A stretch of DNA of 64,000 bases, taken from contig JAQGPJ010000103.1 of NCBI GenBank assembly GCA_028293125.1, positions 146,866 through 210,865 of the forward strand, read 5' to 3'. The position numbers and the translations under genes were made by a program. Under the pieces are notes generated by a model, which worked only from the letters and a program-made list of their open reading frames with translations, made no database searches and was not told the origin of the DNA. This stretch comes from Verrucomicrobiales bacterium. Lineage in GTDB: Bacteria > Verrucomicrobiota > Verrucomicrobiia > Verrucomicrobiales > V1-33. How positions within the stretch are numbered: the first letter of the stretch is position 1; every line of letters starts with the position of its first letter. Below, in pieces: positions 43,278-50,721 of the stretch.

Positions 43278-44283
43278 AGCATTTCCGTAAATTTTGTGGC
43301 TTTTTATTGGATTTGGATCAGGATGATCCAATGAAGACCTTGAAGACCCTTTCCCTTGATCTGCGCGGGCGCATCGTGGCCTGCTGCGACGCCAAAGAGG
43401 AGACGCGGGCGCAGATTGCCGCCCGCTTCATGGTGTCCCTGGGCATGGTCAAGAAACTCCTCCTCCAGCGCCGGCGCACGGGTTCGGTGGAGAACCGGCG
43501 TTTTCTCTGCGGCCGCAAGCCCGTCCTCCTGGACAGCCAATGCCTGGCCATGGCGGAGCTGCTGGCGAAGGAGCCGGACCTGACGCTCGCCTCGCTTAAA
43601 GAGAGGCTGGGACTGGAATGCACCCTGTCCACCATCCACAGCGCCCTGGGGGACATGGGGCTCAAATATAAAAAAAGACGCTCCGGGCCAGCGGGCAGGA
43701 CCGGGAGGACGTCGCCCGGGCACGGACTGAGTGGGAGGAGCGGCAGCCGGATCTGAATCCGGAGAAGCTGGTGTTCATCGACGAGTCCGCCGCCAAAACC
43801 AACATGGTGCGGCTGTATGGATGGGTCCGCGCGGTGAGCGCCTGCATGCCCATGCCCCGGCGGGCCACTGGAACACCACCACCATGACCTCCTCCATCCG
43901 CCCGGACGGCACGACCGCCTGCATGACCATCAAGGGAGCCGCGGACACGGAGGTCTTCCGGTCCTATGTCCAAGAGATCCTCCTGCCCACGCTGCGCCCC
44001 GGCGATGTAGTGGTCATGGACAACCTGCGGGCCCATAAAAGCGCGCCCACCATCGCCCTCATTCAAAGCGCGGGGGCGGAGGTGCGCTTTTTGCCGCCGT
44101 ATTCCCCCGATCTCAATCCCATCGAAAAGATGTGAAGCAAAGTGAAGACCTCCCTGCGCAGGACCGCGGACCGGACCCATGAGAAGCTGCTGGAGGCCAT
44201 CGCGGCGGCGCTGGATTCGGTGACTTCGAAGGATGCCAGGGGATGGTTCGACTCGTGTGGCTGCAATATTAATTGAAATGCTC
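43278..44283. mobile_element. Decayed IS630-family insertion sequence
   Basis: The ends are inverted: GAGCATTTC at 43278-43286 and GAAATGCTC at 44275-44283, each flanked by TA, the usual duplicated target of IS630/Tc1 elements. The wider flanks CATTAGAGCATTTC and its complement GAAATGCTCTAATG also match. Length about 1006 bp. The enclosed transposase is broken (see next entry). It separates the methyltransferase gene from a small minus-strand gene. Confidence 0.88.
43331..44276 (+). pseudogene. IS630-family transposase, disrupted
   Basis: The first part (43331-43675) encodes a helix-turn-helix domain (IAARFMVSLGMVKKLLLQRR, LGLECTLSTIHSALGDMGLK). At an A7 run (43670-43676) a -1 slip continues as KKTLRASGQDREDVARARTE and EKLVFIDESAAKTNMVRLYG, with the first Asp of the DDE triad; this slip may be programmed. 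Near 43824 one base seems lost, since the expected continuation (GPRGERLHAHAPAGHWNTTT, VVVMDNLRAHKSAP, SPDLNPIEKM) is in another frame. A TGA at 44133-44135 then replaces the expected Trp codon, and SKVKTSLRRTADRTHEKLLE continues to the stop at 44276. The element therefore cannot make an intact transposase. Confidence 0.88.
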
Positions 44284-44361
44284 TAATGAAACCTGCGCTG
44301 CGCCGATTCAAAATACGGAGTGCACGGCATGCCGAAAAGAAAGGAGCCTCCAAGTCACAAA

Positions 44362-44745
44362 TCATCCGTCATTGTATCCATCAGTGCATGTCTGCTCCGG
44401 CTCCCATCCTGTCCGTGCATACAGAACGTCAGGATTGAAAATCCCGCTCTCAACTTCCGAACGGTACAGAAAGAACACGGCTGGGAGAGTTCGGATATCC
44501 TCGGCATGGGAACCGGCGGCATGCACCAGAATTCTGTCCCAGCCCCAAGCGGCGCCTTGGATGCCATGCCGGAGTTCAAGCCAGTGCGCAAATCCATCAC
44601 ACGGGTGGTTTTTCAATTCCCCCATCTCCTCCAAAGCCAGCAGGTAACCATTAAGGAAAGCCCGCACATGCCGCATGTCCGTCCGGCCAGTATAAATTTC
44701 CGGCCTGCGGCAAAGCCTGCCAATGATGGAGGATAATCGCTCCAT
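44362..44745 (-). CDS. Small protein of unknown function with an RPEIYTGR motif
   Basis: 127 residues: MERLSSIIGRLCRRPEIYTG, then MRHVRAFLNGYLLALEEMGE, HPCDGFAHWLELRHGIQGAA, WGWDRILVHAAGSHAEDIRT. It is compact, mostly helical and without signal peptide or membrane segment. The RPxxYTG start and the FLNGY segment give it the look of a conserved small family, but the family could not be named. It lies 29 bases downstream of the amidohydrolase gene on the same strand and 79 bases from the IS630 copy, so it may be the last gene of that unit. Confidence 0.55.
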   Translation of the reverse strand: MERLSSIIGRLCRRPEIYTGRTDMRHVRAFLNGYLLALEEMGELKNHPCDGFAHWLELRHGIQGAAWGWDRILVHAAGSHAEDIRTLPAVFFLYRSEVESGIFNPDVLYARTGWEPEQTCTDGYNDG

Positions 44746-44774
44746 GGCGGGAGGGCAGTTCAAAACCGATTTCG

Positions 44775-46547
44775 CTATTTCAACTCCACCCATCCAAAAC
44801 GGGCGGGCGTGTGGAAGGAGCCGGTCAGCGCCGGGCTGAAGGCGAGGCCGGCGTTGTTTTCGCGGTCTTGGCGGAAGAGATTGATGCGCCAGCGGGTGCC
44901 AGGCTGCGGGGCGGTTTCCGTGAGGGATTTCATCGGAATGCGGACCTCGACGCGCCAGACTTTGGCAGCCCCGTCCACGGTCACGGCGGACTCCATGCCG
45001 CTGCTCCACGGGAAATCCTTGTCCGGCAGGTCCAGCTTCAGATCCAGCTGCTCGCCCGTGGGAGCCCACTCATACTCCGTGTAGCGGGTGATTTTCGCGG
45101 GATCGGTGCCGATGAAGGCCTCCACCACATCCCGATCCCACAAACCGGGCCGCTCCTCCTTCGAAACCGGGGTAAAGGTGGTGAGTTTGGTGAAAGGGCA
45201 CTCGTAGCCGAGATAAAAATACTGCCCGCTCCACAACGCCCGCACCCTGGTGCTCATCGACGGCACCGGCGAGGCGTCGCCGGACTGGTACTCCAGGCGG
45301 ACCGGCACTGCCTTCGCCCACGCGCCGTCATCCAGTTTGCCATCGGGCACAAAATCCTGCTCCGTCCGCGCCGCCGTCATCACGGGCAGAGGCAGGGCTT
45401 TGGCCAGCAGGCGGCGGGCGTTGTCAAAATAGATTTTCCGCGTCACCTCCGGCGGCAGTTTGATGGAGCTGATGGTCCAGTCCCCCTGAATCGGCGTCAT
45501 GTGCGCCCAGTCCCGTTCATCCGTCTCCAGCCAGCGCCAGCACTTGTCATAAAACGTCACTCCGTCCTCATCCGTGGGCCGCTCGGCATCACCGGCGGAG
45601 CCGAGGATCAGCCGGTCATAGACCATGAAATCGGTCGCGAACAGAATGCGGTCCGCATGTTTGGTGAACACCCGCCGCACGTCCTCCGGGGCATGCCGTC
45701 CAATTTCCGGTATACGCGCCGCCAGATCCGCCATGGCATTGGGATGCGTGTCCAGAAAACGGTCCACCCAGGCCAGGTCCTCGGCGTTGTTGGCGAAGTG
45801 GACGCAGACGAAGGTGGTTTTGGGATGCCGTTCGATCACCCGGCTCAGAGCCGCCAGCAGGTCCTCGCGTTTCGGGAATTTGGCCGGATCACCGAACCAC
45901 CAGTTGCGGTGGTCCTTCAACTCCTTCCACCGCTCATTTTTATCGTCAAAAGCCTGCCAGAAAGCGCGGGGGTCAGCCACATGGATGGAGACCGGCATGC
46001 CCAGTTCCCCGCATTTCTCCCACATGGCATCCAGCCGCGGATCGTCTATGGCCGCCAGCTTTCCGGTTTTGTCCTTCAGGAAAAGCCCCAGCCGCTTGTA
46101 TTCCTTGAAGCCAGCCGCCCCCAGACGGTGCCCCTCCCCGATCTGCCAAGCGGCTTTTGCACTGAAATCCGGGTCATCCCAGCCCGCGTAATCGAGATTC
46201 ATGTAATGGACAAAGCGGCCGGGATGCCGCGCATCCGCCAAGGCTTTGACGGTCTCAAACTCCGATTTCCCTCCCTCCCCCGGCGTCACGGTGCCGCCGC
46301 TCAGATTGACGCCCACGCCCACACCGACCCTGTCCATGATGCCCACGGCGCGGTCAAAGCGCTCCGGCGTGCCATCAATGTGCATGTGGAGATCGATGAC
46401 CCGTTTCTCCGCCCGCCAGACCGCCGCCAGCCCACCCTCCTGGCGGATGGCATCCTCCCGCGCCATCAGCCCCCAGCCCGCAGCGGTGATTCCCAGAAGA
46501 CCGCCCGCCGCCATCGCTGGGGAGAAGTAAAAACGCGGAGTTTTCAT
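44775..46547 (-). CDS. Secreted amidohydrolase with C-terminal CBM9-like domain
   Basis: 590 residues. A signal peptide or anchor (YFSPAMAAGGLLGITAAGWG) is followed by a TIM-barrel amidohydrolase: the metal-binding motif VIDLHMHIDGTPERFD (HxH, about residue 52), PVSIHVADPRAFWQAFDDKN, TTFVCVHFANNAEDLAWVDR and ILFATDFMVYDRL with the Asp ligand. This is the amidohydrolase-2 group (decarboxylase/lactonase-like). From about residue 385 a domain with the CBM9-like pattern follows (DGKLDDGAWAKAVPVRLEYQ, WDRDVVEAFIGTD, YEWAPTGEQLDLKLD), a sugar-binding type fold often attached to surface enzymes. Substrate unknown. Start at 46547 chosen for the signal sequence. Confidence 0.82.
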   Translation of the reverse strand: MKTPRFYFSPAMAAGGLLGITAAGWGLMAREDAIRQEGGLAAVWRAEKRVIDLHMHIDGTPERFDRAVGIMDRVGVGVGVNLSGGTVTPGEGGKSEFETVKALADARHPGRFVHYMNLDYAGWDDPDFSAKAAWQIGEGHRLGAAGFKEYKRLGLFLKDKTGKLAAIDDPRLDAMWEKCGELGMPVSIHVADPRAFWQAFDDKNERWKELKDHRNWWFGDPAKFPKREDLLAALSRVIERHPKTTFVCVHFANNAEDLAWVDRFLDTHPNAMADLAARIPEIGRHAPEDVRRVFTKHADRILFATDFMVYDRLILGSAGDAERPTDEDGVTFYDKCWRWLETDERDWAHMTPIQGDWTISSIKLPPEVTRKIYFDNARRLLAKALPLPVMTAARTEQDFVPDGKLDDGAWAKAVPVRLEYQSGDASPVPSMSTRVRALWSGQYFYLGYECPFTKLTTFTPVSKEERPGLWDRDVVEAFIGTDPAKITRYTEYEWAPTGEQLDLKLDLPDKDFPWSSGMESAVTVDGAAKVWRVEVRIPMKSLTETAPQPGTRWRINLFRQDRENNAGLAFSPALTGSFHTPARFGWVELK

Positions 46548-46651
46548 ATACCCGCCAGTAACCGGTATTCCCCGGCTCCGGCAAGAAAAATGAGGACCTG
46601 AACAGGGCTTTACAGCACCACTGACGCATTTTCTTTGAACGCCGGACTCTG

Positions 46652-47068
46652 GTGTTATGTCGAAGCCGACGCTTGCAACCATTGGAAATACAGCGCGATC
46701 ACCTTCAGCTCCACGGCCTCGGGCTTGTGGCCCGGATTGGCGTCCCCGCCGATGAACGCGCCCTGCCCCAGCGGCTGGAGGCGGACGTGATGCTGTGGCC
46801 CTCCAGACCGCTGACGGATCTGGGGGATGACCTTTCCCGGACCATCAACTATGCCGATGTCGCCACCGCCCTGCGCACGGAGGCCGCCCGCCAGGAGCGG
46901 CAGCTCATTGAGACCCTCACTGAGGATCTTTGCCGCATGGTTCTGGCCCGGTGGCCATTGGAGGCCATCCGTGTGACGCTGCATAAATTCATTCTTCCGG
47001 ACACCCGCGCGGTGTCCATCACCCTTACCCGCCGGCCCGCCGACTTTGCGGTTCCGGTCTCCAACTGA
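46652..47068 (+). CDS. folB: Dihydroneopterin aldolase
   Basis: About 130 residues. The core matches FolB: LQLHGLGLVARIGVPADERA with the substrate-binding Glu, LSRTINYADVATALRTEA (SYAD-type motif), LIETLTEDLCRMVLARWP and VTLHKFILPDTRAVSITLTR with the catalytic Lys. The enzyme converts dihydroneopterin to hydroxymethyldihydropterin in folate synthesis. The GTG at 46652 opens the frame, but the family N-terminus fits the in-frame TTG at 46682 (LEIQRDHLQLHG) better; no ATG is available in this frame. It stands upstream of the sigma factor gene. Confidence 0.85.
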   Translation: MLCRSRRLQPLEIQRDHLQLHGLGLVARIGVPADERALPQRLEADVMLWPSRPLTDLGDDLSRTINYADVATALRTEAARQERQLIETLTEDLCRMVLARWPLEAIRVTLHKFILPDTRAVSITLTRRPADFAVPVSN

Positions 47069-47150
47069 ACCGCAAAAAATCGCCGTGGCAGCAGCAACAC
47101 TTTCCGTGTCCGGTTACCCGGCGGCGGCCGTTTCGGCCGCCCCCCTTCGT

Positions 47151-47744
47151 ATGGCTGATGCCGCTCTGACCGACAAACAGGAGGACCGTGTGCTCGTCGA
47201 ACGCGCTCAGGAGGGGGATTGCTCGGCCTTCGACACCCTCGTGCTGAAATACAGCCCGCGCCTTCACAGCCTGATCTACCACATGACCAGCCACCGCGAG
47301 GACACGCACGACCTCCTGCAGGAGGTCTTCGCCCGCGCCTTCCGGAATCTGCGCAGCTTCCGCGGCCAGAGCGGATTCTACACTTGGATCTACACCATCG
47401 CGGTCAACCTCACCCTCAATTTCCTCAAAAAGCGCAACCGCCGCCACAGCATCAGCTTGGATGACATCGACAGCGGCGTTCAGAATGACGGGGAATTCCT
47501 TGAGCTCACCGCCACCAGCGACCCGGTCCGCGAGACCGGTCTGCGTGAACTTCAGCGGCATTTGAACGAAGCGCTCCAGAAGTTGTCTGAGGATCACAGA
47601 GCTGTGGTCACCATGTTCGATATTCAGGGAATGCCCCACGCCGATATCAGCCGCATTCTCGGAGTCAGCGAGGGAACGGTCCGATCCCGCCTCCATTATG
47701 CCCACAAGCAGCTTCAGTCCCTTCTTTCCGACTACCTTGCCTGA
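47151..47744 (+). CDS. ECF-type RNA polymerase sigma factor
   Basis: 197 residues. Region 2: DRVLVERAQEGDCSAFDTLV, YHMTSHREDTHDLLQEVFAR, FRGQSGFYTWIYTIAVNLTL; region 4: LSEDHRAVVTMFDIQGMPHA, DISRILGVSEGTVRSRLHYA. This is a group IV (RpoE-like) sigma factor. The start at 47151 (MADAALTDKQ) was preferred, since the preceding 35 in-frame residues are unlike the family. The gene 71 bases downstream encodes a protein that could be its anti-sigma partner. Confidence 0.93.
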   Translation: MADAALTDKQEDRVLVERAQEGDCSAFDTLVLKYSPRLHSLIYHMTSHREDTHDLLQEVFARAFRNLRSFRGQSGFYTWIYTIAVNLTLNFLKKRNRRHSISLDDIDSGVQNDGEFLELTATSDPVRETGLRELQRHLNEALQKLSEDHRAVVTMFDIQGMPHADISRILGVSEGTVRSRLHYAHKQLQSLLSDYLA

Positions 47745-47815
47745 CAAACCCACCGCGGAATCCGGACTCCTATCCGGCCTGGCCGCCAACTGAGGATTTC
47801 CCAACCCCAAACTCC

Positions 47816-48337
47816 ATGAACAAGGACGAACAACTGCGCAGGCTCCTCCGCCTGAAGCGCTACGAAAAGCCGGAGGAGGGGTATTTTGAGCAATTTCTGG
47901 AGGACTTTCATACCTATCAGCGCAAGTCCCTCGCCACCCAGAGCGCCACCTCGCTGTGGCTGGAGCGCGTGCAGACCGCCCTCTCCGCGGTCCGCCGCCC
48001 CGTGGTCGCTTGGTCCGGCATCGCGGCTTATGCGGGCATCATGATTCTCGTACACGCCTGGCCCGCTCCCGATCACGCGGCCAACAATGTGATCATCAAT
48101 CTCGGCGGCGGATCCACCGCCTCCACCTCCTCCCAAGGTGGCATGCTGGAGACTCCGCTGCCTCCTTCCCTGCCGGGAGGATCGAAAGGCAATTTTATTC
48201 CCGCCGGCAACACGGTTCTTACCTCGGACAAATCCTCCCCGGCTCCCGCGGAGGCACCAGGCCGCCGGCGCACCGCCGAGCAGTCCTTGGACACCCGGGA
48301 TCTGACGAGCCCGCTGCCCTCTTTACAGTCCAACTGA
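47816..48337 (+). CDS. Single-pass membrane protein, possible anti-sigma partner
   Basis: 173 residues. The cytosolic N-terminus (MNKDEQLRRLLRLKRYEKPE, EGYFEQFLEDFHTYQRKSLA) is followed by one hydrophobic helix (VVAWSGIAAYAGIMILVHAW, about residues 63-82) and a Gly/Ser/Pro-rich periplasmic tail. There is no zinc-binding HxxxCxxC motif of classical ZAS anti-sigmas. Position directly after an ECF sigma gene and the single-pass topology suggest a membrane-bound regulator of that sigma factor; this is inference. Confidence 0.55.
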   Translation: MNKDEQLRRLLRLKRYEKPEEGYFEQFLEDFHTYQRKSLATQSATSLWLERVQTALSAVRRPVVAWSGIAAYAGIMILVHAWPAPDHAANNVIINLGGGSTASTSSQGGMLETPLPPSLPGGSKGNFIPAGNTVLTSDKSSPAPAEAPGRRRTAEQSLDTRDLTSPLPSLQSN

Positions 48338-48428
48338 CATCCGTCGGCTGGCCGCCCGGGCTGTCCTTCCGCTTTCCGCTTTTCCTCCTTGCGAGGGCGG
48401 CGAGTGGCCGTTTAGCTCTTGGCGCTCC

Positions 48429-48836
48429 ATGTCCTCCGTGCGCATCACCCTGCTGCTTTTGCTCTTCCTGCGGTTGCTGGGAGGGGATGGCGGTGTGCTT
48501 CAGGCCGTCGCCTGGGCGGGAATGGTGGTCTCACGCACAGCGGAGTCCGGAATGGCCACTGCGGTTCAGACCACCTTTGACGGCGAGCATCCGTGCGCGC
48601 TCTGCACCGCGATCCAAAAGTCGGAAAAATCCACTGAGCCGAAAGCTCCGGTCCCGCTGCCGGACAACTTTCTGGCCAAGCTGAAGCTGAAGGATGTTCT
48701 GCAGTCTACGGATCTGCCGGTGCCAGTGCCCTTCACGGCATGTGGCACCGTCGCCAAACCGGTGATCCACGGCCCTCAATCCTCATCCACCCGGCGCGAT
48801 GCGCCTCCGGTGCCCCCTCCCCAGCAAAGCTGCTGA
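48429..48836 (+). CDS. Small exported protein with HPCALC motif
   Basis: 135 residues. A hydrophobic N-terminal segment (SSVRITLLLLLFLRLLGGDG, GVLQAVAWAGMVV) serves as signal or anchor. The mature part starts MATAVQTTFDGEHPCALCTA and contains a HxCxxC-like HPCALC group, FTACGTVAKPVIHG and a final Cys, embedded in a Pro/Ser-rich chain. Three to four Cys plus His could bind a metal ion. The family is not recognised with certainty. It precedes the structured leader and the His-rich beta-barrel gene on the same strand, about 590 bases apart. Confidence 0.55.
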   Translation: MSSVRITLLLLLFLRLLGGDGGVLQAVAWAGMVVSRTAESGMATAVQTTFDGEHPCALCTAIQKSEKSTEPKAPVPLPDNFLAKLKLKDVLQSTDLPVPVPFTACGTVAKPVIHGPQSSSTRRDAPPVPPPQQSC

Positions 48837-48984
48837 GCGGATCCGCGCTGGGCGGGAGCCTGTCTCCACACCTTGGCGGCGTTTGTTTTGCCCGCCTCCA
48901 TGCTGTGCCTTTGCCCGTTTGTTTCCAACAGCCGGCAAGTGACCATCAAACGCGCGGTGCCGCCTTCAGCGGATCAAGCCCTGG

Positions 48985-49215
48985 TCGGACCGCCTGCGCG
49001 GTATGCCGCTATCGGTGGCCACGGCTGCCGGACATTGGAATAACAAACTCTGATCTCTGCGGATCCGTGCTCCCGCAACGGTGACAGCAACCTGTAGGAA
49101 TCCGGGTGACACACCCCGGGCATTTCCAAGGAAAAACCCGGCATGCCGCTGCCGGCACCGTGCTGATGCGGCGCGGCCATCCTTCCTGTTTCCGCCTTTC
49201 CTGCGGGATCGGGCA
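48985..49215 (+). ncRNA. Possible cobalamin-riboswitch-like leader
   Basis: The 590 bases between two genes hold no protein. At 49070-49084 the bases TCCCGCAACGGTGAC match the most conserved segment of cobalamin riboswitches (CCCGCAACTGTGA) at 12 of 13 positions. Nearby are GGAATA (49037-49042), the hairpin CCGGGTG/CACCCCGG (about 49103-49119) and GC-rich complementary stretches (GCCGGCACC). The other conserved boxes, notably the GGTG segment and the final AGCC-GGAGACCTGCC box, were not found, so this may be a divergent class or a coincidence. The leader ends about 210 bases before the beta-barrel gene start. Confidence 0.35.
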
Positions 49216-49426
49216 ATGACTCCGGCTGGAGGTGCGAACGAAAATCCTGGCTGATCTTCCCGGTCCAAGCCTGCGGCTCTCCGCGGGAAAGCCATCAGCA
49301 CAGCTGACTCCCAACTCCTTTTACGTGGGCTCCATGCCCATTGCCACCGGACTCATACCGGTCCGGCTCCGCCCGGTATTTGCCTGGGCCCCACTCTCCT
49401 TGCATCACTCCGAATCCCTTTGTGTT

Positions 49427-50605
49427 ATGAAAATCCTTTTCTCCCTCCTCCCCCTTTCCATCCTGCTCACCGTGGCTTTCACACCTTCCGCGCAGGCCCA
49501 TCACGGTCAGGAGTTTTTTCTTCTCAACGACGCCAAAGTCCAGTCCCCCGGCAGCGGACTGATTCAAAGCACCTTCTCCTTCAGCGACGAGGGTTATGCC
49601 GACAGTCTGCGGTTGACCTCCGGCATCATCATCGGTGTCCTGCCGCGCACGGCCATCAGTGTGATCGGGGACTTCTCCCAGGAGGAGGGGGAAAACTGGA
49701 GCTACCGCTCCATCGAGCCCTCGCTGCTCTTTGACCTCACACCGAAAAATTTCCGGCTGCCGGTCCGGTTCGGCGTGTCCTTCGGCTATCAGTTTGCGGA
49801 AGGTGGCAATGAGGTGCTGGAGCACTCACTCGGGGTGACCGCTGTATCCGGGGAAACCATGGAGCACAGCCACACGGAATCGGAATCGGAAACTCATACC
49901 CATTCCTCCGGCTCCGGCACCGGCCTTGGCGGCTCCTCCACGGAACCCCATGATCACAGCACCCACGATCATGGCACGGCTGGCGGCACCGGAGGGAATG
50001 GTGCCACCACCACGCCCCCGACCCTGCCGGGCGGGGAAAACAATCCTGATGCCCTGACGCCTGACGAGATCGCCGCCATGAACGGCGGCGGCACGTCCAC
50101 ACCCGCCACCCCGGCTCCCGCTCCGGCCCCTTCCACGACCGCCGCCACCAAGAGCAAATCCTCATCAAATCCGACGCCCAAAACCTCCTCCAAATCAGCA
50201 TCGACCGCTTACGACCACGCGGATGCCGCCGACGCGCATGCCCATTCCCACTCACACGAAAACAGCATTCACAACCACGACGACAACCTTTTCACTTCCC
50301 GCTTCACCTTTGAGGCCGATCTGACCCAAAGCACCCTGCTGGTGGGCAATCTGATCTGTGTGGTGCCTGAGGGCGGATCCGCCGCGTGGGGTTACGGGGT
50401 GGGCCTGCGCCAGCGGCTGCGTCCCGGACTTTCGGTGGGAGTGGAGGCCTTGGGGGACTTCGACCGCCATGGCTATCAGGAAGCCTTGGGCGCGGTTTAC
50501 TGGGAGCCCATGCACCACCTGATTCTCAAGGTGGGAGCCGGCACCGGCCTCTCCGCCACCAGCCCCGACGCCACCGTCCGCGCCGGCTTGCTCTGGATGT
50601 TCTGA
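49427..50605 (+). CDS. Outer membrane beta-barrel protein with long His-rich insert
   Basis: 392 residues. A signal peptide (MKILFSLLPLSILLTVAFTP to SAQA) is followed at the mature N-terminus by HHGQEFFLLNDAKVQSPGSG. Amphipathic strands (LIQSTFSFSDEGYADSLRLT, PVRFGVSFGYQFAEGG) make the first barrel half. Residues about 145-285 are an insert with two clusters, EHSHTESESETHTHSSGSG plus EPHDHSTHDHGTAGG, and DHADAADAHAHSHSHENSIH, separated by a Thr/Pro/Ser linker. Barrel strands resume (RFTFEADLTQSTLLVGNLIC, LRQRLRPGLSVGVEAL) and the last residue is Phe (AGLLWMF), the usual Bam recognition end. The His runs should bind Zn, Co, Ni or Cu. It is the gene directly behind the structured leader. Confidence 0.7.
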   Translation: MKILFSLLPLSILLTVAFTPSAQAHHGQEFFLLNDAKVQSPGSGLIQSTFSFSDEGYADSLRLTSGIIIGVLPRTAISVIGDFSQEEGENWSYRSIEPSLLFDLTPKNFRLPVRFGVSFGYQFAEGGNEVLEHSLGVTAVSGETMEHSHTESESETHTHSSGSGTGLGGSSTEPHDHSTHDHGTAGGTGGNGATTTPPTLPGGENNPDALTPDEIAAMNGGGTSTPATPAPAPAPSTTAATKSKSSSNPTPKTSSKSASTAYDHADAADAHAHSHSHENSIHNHDDNLFTSRFTFEADLTQSTLLVGNLICVVPEGGSAAWGYGVGLRQRLRPGLSVGVEALGDFDRHGYQEALGAVYWEPMHHLILKVGAGTGLSATSPDATVRAGLLWMF

Positions 50606-50721
50606 ACCCACCACGCCCCGCGTCCGCCGTCAACTCCGGCGGGTTGGCTTGGAAACAGGTTCTCCGGACTCTGTCCCTTATTTTTTATAACAGAATTCGC
50701 TCTCCATTTCCCCACTTCCGA

